From the NCBI RefSeq assembly GCF_019880225.1, contig NZ_CP082284.1, positions 62,001 through 126,000 on the forward strand: 64,000 nt of DNA. The letters are read 5' to 3'. The DNA comes from Halobaculum rubrum (GTDB lineage: Archaea; Halobacteriota; Halobacteria; Halobacteriales; Haloferacaceae). The translations under genes and the position numbers were made by a program. Of the stretch, positions 53,541 to 62,871 are shown piece after piece. How positions within the stretch are numbered: position 1 is the stretch's first letter; every line of letters starts with the position of its first letter. Below the pieces are notes generated by a model. That model did no database searches and was not told where the DNA came from. It was given only the letters and a program-made list of their open reading frames with translations.

Positions 53541-55201
53541 CCGAGATCACGTCACTCAGACCGCTCGCGGCCGTGCTCGTCTCCGCCGTCGCGATCGTCC
53601 CGATCCTGCTGTCCGGGAGCCGACCGAACGTCCGCGAGTCGTGGACCGCGGTCGCGGCGCTCGCGAAGTTCGGCATCGTCGCCAGCATGGTCCCCGGCGT
53701 GCTCGCCGGCGACACGTACGTCACGGACCTGGGATCGTTCCTCCCGGGGGCCCGCTTCGCGCTGGAGGCGGACGCGCTGGGGATCCTCTTTGCGCTGTTG
53801 GCGAGCTTCCTGTGGATCGTCACCAGCAGCTACAGCATCGGCTACATGCGCGGGCTCGACGAACACGGCCAGACCCGCTACTTCGCCGCCTTCGCCGCCA
53901 GCGTCTCGGCGGCGGTGGGCGTCGCGTTCGCGTCGAACCTGCTGGTGATCTTCGTGTTCTACGAGCTGCTCACCGTGGCGACGTACCCGCTCGTCGCCCA
54001 CGACGAGACCGACGAGGCCCGCTCGGCCGCCCGCAAGTACCTCGCGTACACCTTCGGCGGCGGCGTCGCCGTGTTGGCGGGCACCGCGCTCGTCTACTGG
54101 CTCACCGGAACCGTCGCGTTCACCCCCGGCGGGATCGAGGGGCTCGCCGCCGCGGACCCGCTGTTCGCCCGGTTGGCGTTCGCGCTGCTGGCGTCCGGGT
54201 TCGGCGTGAAGGCCGCGCTGATGCCGCTTCACTCGTGGCTGCCGGACGCGATGGTGGCGCCGACGCCCGTCTCCGCGCTGTTGCACGCGGTGGCGGTCGT
54301 CAAGAGCGGCGTCTTCGGTATCGCGCGCGTCGTCCTCGACGTGTTCGGACCGGAGACGGTCGGGGACCTCGGGATGGGGCTCCCGCTTGCGGCGGTCGCC
54401 GCGTTCACGCTCGTGGTCGCGTCCGTCATCGCGCTCAGACAGGACAACCTCAAGCGAAGGCTCGCCTTCTCGACGGTGAGCCAACTGTCGTACATCGTGC
54501 TCGGGCTGGCGGTGTTGGCGCCCACATCGTTGGTTGGCGGCCTGCTGCACATCCCCGCGCACGGGTTCATGAAGATCACCCTGTTCTTCGCCGCCGGCGC
54601 GCTCCACGTCGAGACCCACACCGACGACATCTCCGACATGGCCGGGATCGGGCGACGGATGCCGCTGACGATGGCGGCCTTTGCCGTCGCGGCCGCCGGG
54701 ATGGCCGGCATCCCGCTGGTCGCCGGCTTCGTGAGCAAGTACTTCCTGCTCATCGGGTCGATATCGGCGGGACAGACGCTGTTCGCGGTCGCGCTGCTCG
54801 TCTCGGGAGTGTTGAACATCGCCTACTTCTGGCCGGTCGTGTACACAGCGTTCTTCGAGTCGCCCGAGGAGACCGACGAGAAGCCGCTCATCGGGGGACC
54901 GTTCGGTGGCCGGCTGTCGTGGGGTCCCGCGGCCGTCGCCGAGGCTGATGCTGACACTGACGCCGATACCGACGCTGTCGCGGACGGCGGCGGGGACGCG
55001 TACGGCCACGAAGGCGGCCACGACCACGCCGGCGGCTGGGAGCGCCGCGGGTGGACCGGCGGCGAGTCGACGTGGTTCATGATCGCGCCGATCCTCGTCA
55101 CCGCTCTGGGCTCGGTCGTCCTCGGGATCGTTCCCGACGGCGCGGTGTTCCTCAGGATCGTCCGGCTGATCGTCGCGGGCGCGACGGGGGTGAGCGTCTG
55201 A
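53537..55201 (+). CDS. Mrp antiporter large subunit, MnhD/NuoN-like (second copy)
   Basis: 554 residues. Same fold, with NLLVIFVFYELLTVATYPLVAHDET carrying the conserved Glu and GVKAALMPLHSWLPDAM the Lys. Near the C-terminus (about 470-500) is an odd acidic and His-rich loop: repeats of Asp-Ala-Asp-Thr followed by YGHEGGHDHAGG. It may take the place of the missing MrpA large part. The stop overlaps the next ATG by one base (TGATG). Confidence 0.92.
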   Translation: MTEITSLRPLAAVLVSAVAIVPILLSGSRPNVRESWTAVAALAKFGIVASMVPGVLAGDTYVTDLGSFLPGARFALEADALGILFALLASFLWIVTSSYSIGYMRGLDEHGQTRYFAAFAASVSAAVGVAFASNLLVIFVFYELLTVATYPLVAHDETDEARSAARKYLAYTFGGGVAVLAGTALVYWLTGTVAFTPGGIEGLAAADPLFARLAFALLASGFGVKAALMPLHSWLPDAMVAPTPVSALLHAVAVVKSGVFGIARVVLDVFGPETVGDLGMGLPLAAVAAFTLVVASVIALRQDNLKRRLAFSTVSQLSYIVLGLAVLAPTSLVGGLLHIPAHGFMKITLFFAAGALHVETHTDDISDMAGIGRRMPLTMAAFAVAAAGMAGIPLVAGFVSKYFLLIGSISAGQTLFAVALLVSGVLNIAYFWPVVYTAFFESPEETDEKPLIGGPFGGRLSWGPAAVAEADADTDADTDAVADGGGDAYGHEGGHDHAGGWERRGWTGGESTWFMIAPILVTALGSVVLGIVPDGAVFLRIVRLIVAGATGVSV

Positions 55202-56958
55202 TGGTGGCGGTCGACCCCCTGGTCCCGCCGTTCGTGTTCGTGCTGGCGGCCGCGCTCGTCGTCCCGCTGCTGGGCCGACGCGGGGGACACGCGCTGGGCG
55301 TGCTCGCGACCGCGGCGGTCGTGCCGTACGTGTGGCTCGTGCCCGGCGGCGAGCACCTCCCGACGCTTTTGTTCGGCTTCGACGCCGTCCTGTTCAACGT
55401 CGACGGCTTCTCGCGGCTGATGGGCGTTATCTTCGGCTTCATCGGCGCGGTCGCGGTGCTGTACTCGTGGGCCAGCGGCGCCGACGAGCGCCAGACCGCC
55501 TTCGCGCTGGGTTACGTCGGCACGAGCCTCGGCGCCGTCTTCGGCGGCGACTGGCTCACGTTGATCCTCTTCTGGGAGCTGATGGCCGTTACCAGCACGC
55601 TGCTGGTGTGGCACTACGGCGGCCGCGCGGTCCGGGCGGGCTTCCGGTACGCCCTGCTGCACGGCGTCGGCGGCACGCTCCTGCTGGGAGCGATCGTCTG
55701 GCACTACGCCGCGGCGGGGACGTTCCTGTTCACCGGCGACGGGCTCGCGGGCGTCGTCGCCCCCGTGCTCGCCGCGGTGGGGATCGGCGTCAACGTCGGC
55801 TTCATCGGGCTGCACGCGTGGCTGCCGGACACGTACCCCCGGCCACACATCGCCGCGAGCGTGTTCCTGTGCGTGTTCACGACCAAGACCGGCGTGTACG
55901 GCATGTTCCGCGCGTTCCCGGAGGGTGAGATCGCGATCGCGTACATGGGCGCGCTGATGGCCGTCTTCGGCGCCGGCATGGCGCTGCTGCAGGGCGACAT
56001 GCGTCGGCTGCTCTCGTATCACATCCAGTCGCAGGTCGGATACATGGTCGCCGGCGTCGGCCTCGGCGGCGCGCTCGCGACGGCGGGTGCCTTCGGCCAC
56101 GTGTTCAACCACATCCTCTACAAGAGCCTGCTGTTCATGACCGTCGGCGTCGTCATCTACCGCACCGGCGAGGAGCACCTGGACGACCTGGGCGGCCTCT
56201 GGCGAAAGCTGCCGCTCACCGCCGTCGCGTTCCTGATCGCGGCGCTGTCGATCGCCGGCTTCCCCGGGTTCAACGGCTTCGTCTCGAAGGGGATGGTGCT
56301 CGGGGCCGCACACAAGAAGCACTACGACGTCATCTGGTACCTGCTGCTCGCGGGGGGCGTCGGCACGTTCCTCTCGTTCATCAAGCTGGGCTACTACGTG
56401 TTCCTCCACGGCGAGTACGACGGCGACGTGCGGCCGGCGAACGTCGGCCAGAAGGTCGCCATGGTGGCCGTGGCGGTTCCGTGCGTCGTGCTCGGCGTCT
56501 ACCCGCCCGCGCTGTTCGCGGTACTGCCCGACACGGGAAGCTACGAGTACACGACCTACACCGTCAGCCACGTCGAGGAGGGGCTGATCCTCGCGGCGCT
56601 CGGCGTGGTCGGCTTCGTGATCCTGAAGAAGCCGCTCTCGAAGGTGGGCCGCGTGCCCGACGTGGACGCTCTCTACAACCGCGCGGGCTTTTACGGCACC
56701 CGCGCGCTCGTCGTCGGTGTCACCGAGCTGTACGCCGCCGTCGACCGTACGGTCGTCGCCGGCTCGAGTGCCGTCGCGGGCGCCGTCCGCGACCCCGCGG
56801 CGGTCGCCGAACGGTCCGGCGTCGTCCGGTCGCTCGTCGAGGACGAAAGCGTCGCGAGCGACGAGGCGGACGACCGGATCAGCCTCCGGGCCGGGTTCGG
56901 GACGAGCGTCCTGCTCGTGACCGCGCTGCTCATCGTGGCGCTGGTGCTCGTGGTCTGA
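55201..56958 (+). CDS. Mrp antiporter large subunit, MnhD/NuoL-like (third copy)
   Basis: 585 residues. Conserved Glu in [19 protein letters not shown] and Lys in the later helices ([26 protein letters not shown]). After about 14 helices there is a cytoplasmic segment (about 500-560: [20 protein letters not shown] and an acidic stretch) and a last helix at the C-terminus. Ends the Mrp operon. With three large subunits plus an MrpA-tail protein it replaces the usual MrpA+MrpD pair. Confidence 0.92.
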   Translation: MVAVDPLVPPFVFVLAAALVVPLLGRRGGHALGVLATAAVVPYVWLVPGGEHLPTLLFGFDAVLFNVDGFSRLMGVIFGFIGAVAVLYSWASGADERQTAFALGYVGTSLGAVFGGDWLTLILFWELMAVTSTLLVWHYGGRAVRAGFRYALLHGVGGTLLLGAIVWHYAAAGTFLFTGDGLAGVVAPVLAAVGIGVNVGFIGLHAWLPDTYPRPHIAASVFLCVFTTKTGVYGMFRAFPEGEIAIAYMGALMAVFGAGMALLQGDMRRLLSYHIQSQVGYMVAGVGLGGALATAGAFGHVFNHILYKSLLFMTVGVVIYRTGEEHLDDLGGLWRKLPLTAVAFLIAALSIAGFPGFNGFVSKGMVLGAAHKKHYDVIWYLLLAGGVGTFLSFIKLGYYVFLHGEYDGDVRPANVGQKVAMVAVAVPCVVLGVYPPALFAVLPDTGSYEYTTYTVSHVEEGLILAALGVVGFVILKKPLSKVGRVPDVDALYNRAGFYGTRALVVGVTELYAAVDRTVVAGSSAVAGAVRDPAAVAERSGVVRSLVEDESVASDEADDRISLRAGFGTSVLLVTALLIVALVLVV

Positions 56959-56991
56959 GCCGGCCGGATCGCCTCCGCGGATCCGTCAACC

Positions 56992-56995
56992 TTTA
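56992..56995 (+). promoter_or_regulatory. Promoter element of hpt
   Basis: caacctttacgg ends about 24 nt before the ATG at 57020, so hpt is likely transcribed separately from the Mrp operon as a leaderless mRNA. Confidence 0.45.
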
Positions 56996-57019
56996 CGGGG
57001 TCGTCGCCGTCGGGTCGAC

Positions 57020-57586
57020 ATGGACCGCCTGCGCCAGTCCCTGCTGGAGGCGCCGATCATCGAGAAGGGCGAGTACCAGTACTTCGTCCACCCGATCAGC
57101 GACGGTGTTCCGATGCTGGAGCCCGAGCTCCTCCGGGAGATCGTCATCCGGATCATCCGGAAGGCCCAGATCGAGGACGTCGACAAGATCGTCACCCCCG
57201 CCGCGATGGGGATCCACATCTCCACCGCCCTGTCGCTGATGACCGACATCCCGCTGGTCGTCATCCGCAAGCGCGAGTACGGCCTCGACGGCGAGGTCGC
57301 GCTCCAGCAGGAGACGGGCTACTCCGAGGGCGAGATGTACATCAACGACGTGTTCGAGGGCGACCGCGTGCTCGTGCTCGACGACGTGCTCTCGACGGGC
57401 GGCACCATGAAGGGCATCCTCGACGCGCTCACCCACATCGGCGCCGACGTGGTCGACGTGGTCGCGGTGATCAAGAAGGCGGGCCCGAACAAGCTCGACG
57501 ACACCGACCACTCGGTGAAGACGCTGATCAACGTCACCGTCGAGGACGGCGAGGTCGTCGTCGTCGACGAGTACGGCGACGGCTGA
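57020..57586 (+). CDS. hpt: Hypoxanthine/guanine phosphoribosyltransferase
   Basis: 188 residues. Salvages hypoxanthine and guanine to IMP and GMP with PRPP. The PRPP-binding motif is [14 protein letters not shown] (about 117-130), and the family flanks [19 protein letters not shown] and [10 protein letters not shown] are intact; this is the archaeal Hpt/PRT type. Length is normal. Single gene. Confidence 0.95.
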   Translation: MDRLRQSLLEAPIIEKGEYQYFVHPISDGVPMLEPELLREIVIRIIRKAQIEDVDKIVTPAAMGIHISTALSLMTDIPLVVIRKREYGLDGEVALQQETGYSEGEMYINDVFEGDRVLVLDDVLSTGGTMKGILDALTHIGADVVDVVAVIKKAGPNKLDDTDHSVKTLINVTVEDGEVVVVDEYGDG

Positions 57587-57605
57587 GGCGGCCGACTCCC
57601 CCGCG

Positions 57606-57610
57606 TTTTT
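57606..57610 (+). promoter_or_regulatory. T5 run: promoter of the 57635 gene and possible hpt terminator
   Basis: cgcgtttttcacg lies 20 nt after the hpt stop and ends 24 nt before the next ATG, so it fits both roles. Confidence 0.4.
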
Positions 57611-57634
57611 CACGACGGCGCGCCCACCAACGGT

Positions 57635-58048
57635 ATGGTCTCGACTCGCTTCCTCGGCGTGATCTCCACGGCGATGCTCGTCGTCGGCGCCCTCTCGATC
57701 GGACAGGCGCTGCACCTCTCGGTCGTCACCGGCGAGGTCGGCGTGACCTCGACGCCGGTGGTCGTGTACGGCGTCGCCGGCGTCGTCGCGCTCGCGATCG
57801 GCTACCGCGCCCGGAGACCGATCGCCGAGGAGTACGGGCTCACCAGCGACGCCCGCGAGCGCGGCGAACACGAACGGTCGCGACGCGACCGCGACCCCTC
57901 CTCGGTGGACCGCCCGGACGCGGCCACGGACGCCGAGGACCCGACCGGCGACGGGTCGGAGTTCGACCCTGCGATGAGCCCCCTCGGCGACGCCGAACCC
58001 GGCGAGACGGAGGCGGCCCGCGACGACGATACGGACCCAGATCGCTGA
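57635..58048 (+). CDS. Two-helix membrane protein with acidic tail
   Basis: 137 residues. Two hydrophobic segments (about 6-30 and 38-60), a basic turn (YRARRPIAEEYG) and a long Asp/Glu/Arg-rich cytoplasmic tail of about 70 residues. No family motif recognised. Single gene with its own promoter element. Confidence 0.82.
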   Translation: MVSTRFLGVISTAMLVVGALSIGQALHLSVVTGEVGVTSTPVVVYGVAGVVALAIGYRARRPIAEEYGLTSDARERGEHERSRRDRDPSSVDRPDAATDAEDPTGDGSEFDPAMSPLGDAEPGETEAARDDDTDPDR

Positions 58049-58179
58049 GTCCCCGGGGCGACGGCGTCAGGGTCGTCGACCACCCCGACGCGTCTGGCGG
58101 TCCTCGTTCGCGGTCACCCCGTGTGACCGCGTAGCGAGGGAATTAATAGCCACGGCACCGGTACCTGCGAGTAGCAACA

Positions 58180-58425
58180 ATGTCCGTGACAAACCGCGTC
58201 CCCGACGCCGCGAAGGGTCCCCTCGGCGTCGCCTCGTTGGGGGTTATGATCGTCGGCTTGGTCCTCGGCTACATCTTCATGATGCTCGGCGTCACCCTCT
58301 ACTTCAACCTGAACGGGATACAGGAGATCTCATCGATCGAGTCGCTCATCGTGCTCGCCACGGGGGTCGTCTGCTTCGTGGCCGGATACGCCGGCTGGCG
58401 CGGGTTCATGGGGTTCGCATACTGA
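58180..58425 (+). CDS. Small two-helix membrane protein, haloarchaeal
   Basis: 81 residues. A polar head, then two hydrophobic helices (about 18-42 and 53-72) ending in GWRGFMGFAY. A gaattaatagc TATA-like element lies about 33 nt upstream, predicting a leader of about ten bases. The next gene starts right after its stop codon, so the two form an operon. Function unknown. Confidence 0.85.
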   Translation: MSVTNRVPDAAKGPLGVASLGVMIVGLVLGYIFMMLGVTLYFNLNGIQEISSIESLIVLATGVVCFVAGYAGWRGFMGFAY

Positions 58426-58965
58426 ATGTCCGTCGACATCAGAGATCACCCCCAGACTCCTCCAGTCGAGGAACTACAGGAGTTCACGCTCGTCCCCGTC
58501 GCGCGCGAGGAGATCGCCGACCGGCGAGGCGACGGCGAGGAGCTCCGCGAGGTGAACCTCCGTGAGTCGCGCGACGACGTGTACGTCGAGTTGGATCCCG
58601 ACCCCACCGAACGCGGCGCCCACGACGACATCGGCACCGCGCTGTACCGGCTCGTCCAACTGTTCGGCACGCCCAACGTGCCCGGCTACGACGCCGGCGA
58701 CGACGTCTCCGAGCGGGAGGACACGACGTTCAAGTATCTCTTCCGGCTCGTCAACGGCGCCGAGGAGCGCGACCGGACGCTTCCTGACGAGTGGCTGGTG
58801 ACGGTGTTCGACTGGCACACCGAACTCGGCGTCGGGATCGCCGAGTGGGGCGAGGATCCGGATCCGGACGCCGTCGACGGCGCCGTGGGGCTCGTCTCGC
58901 TCGCGCTCGCCACGAACGTCGTCTCCGAGCCGATCCAGTGCATCTACAAGGACAAGTGGTACTGA
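58426..58965 (+). CDS. Haloarchaeal soluble protein of unknown function
   Basis: 179 residues, acidic, soluble. Recognisable landmarks are the N-terminal PVEELQEFTLVPVAREEIA, a central YRLVQLFGTPNVPGYDAG, a hydrophobic-Trp segment (WLVTVFDWHTELGVGIAEWG) and the end CIYKDKWY. No catalytic motif is evident. Its ATG directly follows the stop of the small membrane protein gene, suggesting joint function. I do not recognise a family. Confidence 0.85.
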   Translation: MSVDIRDHPQTPPVEELQEFTLVPVAREEIADRRGDGEELREVNLRESRDDVYVELDPDPTERGAHDDIGTALYRLVQLFGTPNVPGYDAGDDVSEREDTTFKYLFRLVNGAEERDRTLPDEWLVTVFDWHTELGVGIAEWGEDPDPDAVDGAVGLVSLALATNVVSEPIQCIYKDKWY

Positions 58966-59044
58966 GGGCGGCTCGTCGCCTCGGGTGACCGCAGGAACGG
59001 CCTGAACCTCCGCCGTGTAGGTCGGCCCCGCTTCAGTCTCGCTC

Positions 59045-59305
59045 CTAACTGCCCGTCCGGTAGTGCATCACGGCGAAGGCCGCCGCGATCGCCGACACGA
59101 GCAGCCCCGCGAACGCCGGCACGACGGCCGACTCGGAGTACAGCCCCGCCCAGTAGCCGCCGTAGGCGACCGTCACGAGCGTGGGCACCGACAGGAGGAA
59201 GAACAGCGACGAGAGATACGACGCGAGCGTCGGGTCGTTGCCGTCGTTGGCGTAGGTCCCTCGCTCGCGCACCGACTTCTCCTCCGTCGGGATGTCGCTC
59301 GGCAT
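59045..59305 (-). CDS. Two-helix membrane protein, unknown
   Basis: 86 residues from the ATG at 59305. A polar 25-residue head (TEEKSVRERG) precedes two hydrophobic helices (about 28-50 and 57-80), ending MHYRTGS. Separate from the peptide-transport operon by about 90 nt. No family recognised. Confidence 0.75.
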   Translation of the reverse strand: MPSDIPTEEKSVRERGTYANDGNDPTLASYLSSLFFLLSVPTLVTVAYGGYWAGLYSESAVVPAFAGLLVSAIAAAFAVMHYRTGS

Positions 59306-59397
59306 ACCACAGGGTATCGACCGGCGGAGCAAATGCCTGTCGTCGCGGTCGCGACCGGCCCATCGAGGAGGAGAGAAGCGAAGCGACGACGAGGGGG

Positions 59398-59862
59398 TCA
59401 GGCGGTCGCGCCGTCGTAGACGATCGCGAGCAGATAGCCCACGAACTGCAGGGGGATCTGCCCGAACACCAGGAACGTGATGACGTCCCTGAACACGGGC
59501 ATGAGCGCGAACCCGCCGAGCGTCGAGATGTCGAGCAGGAGGTACGGCGCCGCAGCCGTCGCGAACGCGAGGGCGCCGCCGCCGACGATCGCGACGGAAA
59601 GCGCCGCCAGGCTGGTGCGCAACTGCTCACACAGGAGCTTCACGAGCGCCCCCGAGGCGACCACGAGCGCGGCCATCGGGAGGTCGCCCGCCCACGCCGG
59701 TGACAGTTCCTGTAGCCGGAGGACGTACGTCGCCATCGCGCCGAGCACGCCGGCGAGCGTCCCGACGACGCCCGCCGACAGCAGTCGCTCGCGGCGAGAG
59801 CCGAACGACGCCTCCGCCGGCCGCGCGAGCGCCGCGCGCAGCGTCGACTCGCGGTCAGACAT
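59398..59862 (-). CDS. Four-helix membrane protein at the end of the Dpp operon
   Basis: 154 residues from the ATG at 59862, which overlaps the LEA14-like stop by eight bases. Four hydrophobic segments (about 30-52, 60-76, 85-110, 118-148) follow a basic head (RRERLLSAG). No enzymatic motif. Its position as last gene of the peptide ABC operon suggests co-expression; role unknown. Confidence 0.83.
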   Translation of the reverse strand: MSDRESTLRAALARPAEASFGSRRERLLSAGVVGTLAGVLGAMATYVLRLQELSPAWAGDLPMAALVVASGALVKLLCEQLRTSLAALSVAIVGGGALAFATAAAPYLLLDISTLGGFALMPVFRDVITFLVFGQIPLQFVGYLLAIVYDGATA

Positions 59863-60337
59863 TGACGAAGTCACTCCGTCCCCTGATCGTCAGTCTGAAC
59901 GTCCCCGAGGAGACGACACGTCCCTCGGCGAGCGCCGTCCGCGTTCGGTCGAGTCGCTCGGGCGGCAGGTCGGCGACGACCGTCACCGTCCCCGTCCCGC
60001 CGGCCGAGACCCTCACGTCGCTCGACGCTTCCGCGAGGCGCGCGGTTCGCGGAACGCTGAGCCGGTTCTCCGCGGCGGCGCTCCCCTCGAAGACGACGAA
60101 GGATGACGGGGTGAGCGTGACGCCGACGCCCGTCGGGTTCGACACCGCGAGGGTCACACGAACCGTCGGCTGGTCGCCGTCGACGATCTCGTAGCCGGTC
60201 GGCTCGAAGTCGACGGCGTCGCGTTCCTGCCAAGCCAACTGCGCACCGGCGGTCGACGCGAACGCGGCGCCGCCGACGGCCAGCAGCACGGCGAAGGCCG
60301 TGAGGAGGGCCCGTTGGGCGCTCGGGGACCGTACCAC
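59855..60337 (-). CDS. Exported LEA14-like beta-sandwich protein
   Basis: 160 residues from a GTG at 60337, five bases after... the upstream DppF-type stop overlaps this region closely (stop at 60342-60340). One N-terminal hydrophobic helix (about 12-31) anchors or exports it; the remainder resembles a water-stress LEA type-2 (LEA14) domain: VRVTLAVSNPTGVGVTLTPSS and later VTVVADLPPERL. Probably sits outside the membrane, anchored by the helix. Belongs to the Dpp operon by spacing. Confidence 0.82.
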   Translation of the reverse strand: MVRSPSAQRALLTAFAVLLAVGGAAFASTAGAQLAWQERDAVDFEPTGYEIVDGDQPTVRVTLAVSNPTGVGVTLTPSSFVVFEGSAAAENRLSVPRTARLAEASSDVRVSAGGTGTVTVVADLPPERLDRTRTALAEGRVVSSGTFRLTIRGRSDFVNV

Positions 60338-60339
60338 GC

Positions 60340-61728
60340 TCAGTCCTCCGTAGGAGCCGCGCCCAGTCCACCGTCGGAGCCGCCGAGGCTCTCGACGTCC
60401 CCGCCGTCGTAGAGATGACACGCAACCTCGCGCGTCCCCGACGGCTGTGGCTGCGGCGTACGGGACTCACACGGCGTGGTGATCTCCCCCTCGAGCGCCT
60501 CGAGGGCGGCCTCCGTGTCGTCCTCGAGGACCGACTCCGCCGCCTCCGTCAGCGAGCGGTGCGTCGAGGTCGGGAGGTCGATGCCGCCGAGGTCGACGCG
60601 ACTGCCGCCGGTCTCCACCTCGGTCTCGGTGCGGTACTCCTCCGGAACGTCCAGCGTCAGCCCGTGTTCCACGAGCGCCTCGACCTCGTCGCGGACGGCG
60701 TCGTCGAGCGTGTTCGGGCTGATGTCGCCCCGGCGGAGCTTCAGCTTGAACTGGTAGGCGCGCCGGAACGCCTCCTGGCTGCCGGTCCAGTCGTCCGGCG
60801 GGATGATGTGTGCACACCGCGGGTGGTACCGACAGCCGCTGGGCGGGTTCCGCGGCGACGGGACCTCGCCCGTCGCGTTCGCCCGGCGGCGTTCAGCTCC
60901 GAGTTCGACGTCCGGTACGGCATCGAACAGCGCCTCCGTGTACGGATGCTTGGGGTCGTCGATGATGTCGTCGGTCGGCCCCTGCTCAACCATGTTGCCG
61001 AGGTACATGATGCCCGCGCGATCGCACATGTACCGGATCAGCGAGAGGTCGTGGCTGATGAACAGGTACGTGAGGTCGTACTCGGCCTGCAGCTCCTTCA
61101 TGAGGTTGAGCACGCCGGCGCGGATCGACACGTCGAGCATCGACACCGGCTCGTCACAGACGATGAAGTCCGGGTCGACGACCAGCGCACGAGCGATCGC
61201 GACGCGCTGGCGCTCGCCGCCGGAGAGTTCGTCGGGGAAGGAGTCGAGATACACCTCGGCCGGGCCGAGCCCAACGTCCTCCAGCACCTCCTTGACGCGC
61301 GTGCGCCGCTCCTCGTACCCATCGACCATCTCGTTGATCTTGAGCGGCTCCGCGACGGTGTCGTACACCGTCATGCGGGGGTTGAGCGATTCGAACGGGT
61401 CCTGGAAGATCATCTGCACGCGCTTGCGGAACGCGTGTTCCTCCTCTCGGGTCATGTCGGTGATGTCGTTCCCGTCGAAGCGGATCGTCCCCTCCGTCGG
61501 GTCGTACAGCTTCACCAACAGCTTCCCGAGGGTGGTCTTTCCGCAGCCGGACTCGCCCGCGATGCCGACGATGTCCCCCTGGTAGATGTCCAGCGAGACG
61601 CCGTCGACCGCGCGGACCGGCTGCGGCTCCCGACCGAGCACGGTGTCGACGATACCCTGCGACTGGTCGAAGAGCTTCCGAAGCCCGTCGATCTCTACTA
61701 GCGGCTCTCGATCCTCTGCTCGGTCCAT
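60340..61728 (-). CDS. dppF: Peptide ABC transporter ATP-binding protein, DppF/OppF type
   Basis: 462 residues, longer than the usual 320-340. Walker A GESGCGKTTLGK (about 59), signature LSGGERQRVAIARAL, Walker B FIVCDEPVS, H-loop FISHD. The C-terminal oligopeptide-transporter motif CRYHPRCAH is present, but about 115 residues (acidic, with LTLDVPEEYRTETEVETGG) separate it from the final REVACHLY cysteine. In some relatives these cysteines hold an iron-sulphur cluster. Its ATG lies 31 bases inside the dppD-type gene, so the two overlap. Confidence 0.93.
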   Translation of the reverse strand: MDRAEDREPLVEIDGLRKLFDQSQGIVDTVLGREPQPVRAVDGVSLDIYQGDIVGIAGESGCGKTTLGKLLVKLYDPTEGTIRFDGNDITDMTREEEHAFRKRVQMIFQDPFESLNPRMTVYDTVAEPLKINEMVDGYEERRTRVKEVLEDVGLGPAEVYLDSFPDELSGGERQRVAIARALVVDPDFIVCDEPVSMLDVSIRAGVLNLMKELQAEYDLTYLFISHDLSLIRYMCDRAGIMYLGNMVEQGPTDDIIDDPKHPYTEALFDAVPDVELGAERRRANATGEVPSPRNPPSGCRYHPRCAHIIPPDDWTGSQEAFRRAYQFKLKLRRGDISPNTLDDAVRDEVEALVEHGLTLDVPEEYRTETEVETGGSRVDLGGIDLPTSTHRSLTEAAESVLEDDTEAALEALEGEITTPCESRTPQPQPSGTREVACHLYDGGDVESLGGSDGGLGAAPTED

Positions 61729-62855
61729 GTGGATTCCTCCAGTGCGTCGGTTCGTAGCTGTTCGAGCTCGTCGATTCGGTAACACGCCGAGCGGTGCGCG
61801 CGTTCGTCGGTCGACTCCTCGGCCCGCCCGCGCTCGGACGCCGCCTCGACGTCGTACATCGGCGGATGGCTCGCGTGACACTCCTCGATCGCGAACGGAC
61901 ACCGCTCGCGGAAGCGACACCCGTCACCGGGGTCGCGCAGCGTCGGCGGCGTCCCCGGAATGGAGACGAGGTCTTGGTCGCTCGCGGTTATCGTCGGGAA
62001 GGAGTTCTTCAGCCCCAACGTGTACGGGTTGGCGGTCTCCCCGAAGATCTCCGTCTTCGGCCCGGCCTCCATTACCTTCCCGCCGTACATGACGGCCATC
62101 CGGTCGCAGATCTCCGCCATCACCGAGATGTCGTGGCTGATGACGAGGATCGAGACGTCGAACTCGTCCTGGAGCGCCTCCAGCTCCTCGAGGATTCGGT
62201 CTTGAATGATCACGTCGAGCGCGGTGGTCGGCTCGTCGGCGATCAGCAGGTCGGGACTGCACGCCATCGCCATCGCGATGACCGCGCGCTGTTTCATGCC
62301 GCCGGAGAACTGATGGGCGTAATCGTCCGCCCGCTCGGGTTCGATGCCGACCCGTTCGAGCAGATCGCGCGCCCGTTCGTGTGCCTCCTCGGCGGTCGTC
62401 TCAGGCTCGTGCCGGAGGATCGCCTCGACGATCTGGTCGCCGACCTTGTACACCGGGTTCAGCGCGTTCATCGCCGACTGCGGGATGATGGCGATGTCGC
62501 GCCACCGAACGTCGCGGATCTGTTTGTTGCTCAGCTCCGCCAGGTCGGTCATGCCGTCATCGCGGACAGGCTTGTCGGGGTCGTCGATGACCGACTGCTT
62601 GGCGTCGCCGTTCTCGTCGGTCCACTGCGGGAGGGTGCTGTCGAACCAGATGTTCCCGCTCTCGATGTAGCCGTTGTCGTCGAGCAGGTGGACCAGGCTC
62701 TTCGCCAGCGTCGTCTTTCCGCAGCCGGACTCGCCGACGAGCCCGTAGGTCTCGCCGGGGTCGACGGCGAAGCTCACCTCGTCGGCCGCGTGGACCGCCG
62801 AGCCGTCGTCGACGGCGTATCGTACCGAGAGATCGTTTACTTCGAGTAGTGTCAT
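61698..62855 (-). CDS. dppD: Peptide ABC transporter ATP-binding protein, DppD/OppD type
   Basis: 385 residues. Walker A GESGCGKTTLAKS (about 38), signature FSGGMKQRAVIAMAMA, Walker B LLIADEPTTALD and H-loop VISHDIS. The C-terminal cluster CRFRERCPFAIEEC is complete and close to the end, as in normal OppD/DppD. Energises uptake of peptides together with DppF. It follows the DppC-type gene by 16 bases and overlaps dppF by 31. Confidence 0.94.
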   Translation of the reverse strand: MTLLEVNDLSVRYAVDDGSAVHAADEVSFAVDPGETYGLVGESGCGKTTLAKSLVHLLDDNGYIESGNIWFDSTLPQWTDENGDAKQSVIDDPDKPVRDDGMTDLAELSNKQIRDVRWRDIAIIPQSAMNALNPVYKVGDQIVEAILRHEPETTAEEAHERARDLLERVGIEPERADDYAHQFSGGMKQRAVIAMAMACSPDLLIADEPTTALDVIIQDRILEELEALQDEFDVSILVISHDISVMAEICDRMAVMYGGKVMEAGPKTEIFGETANPYTLGLKNSFPTITASDQDLVSIPGTPPTLRDPGDGCRFRERCPFAIEECHASHPPMYDVEAASERGRAEESTDERAHRSACYRIDELEQLRTDALEESTWTEQRIESR

Positions 62856-62871
62856 TTGATTTGTATGTTCG

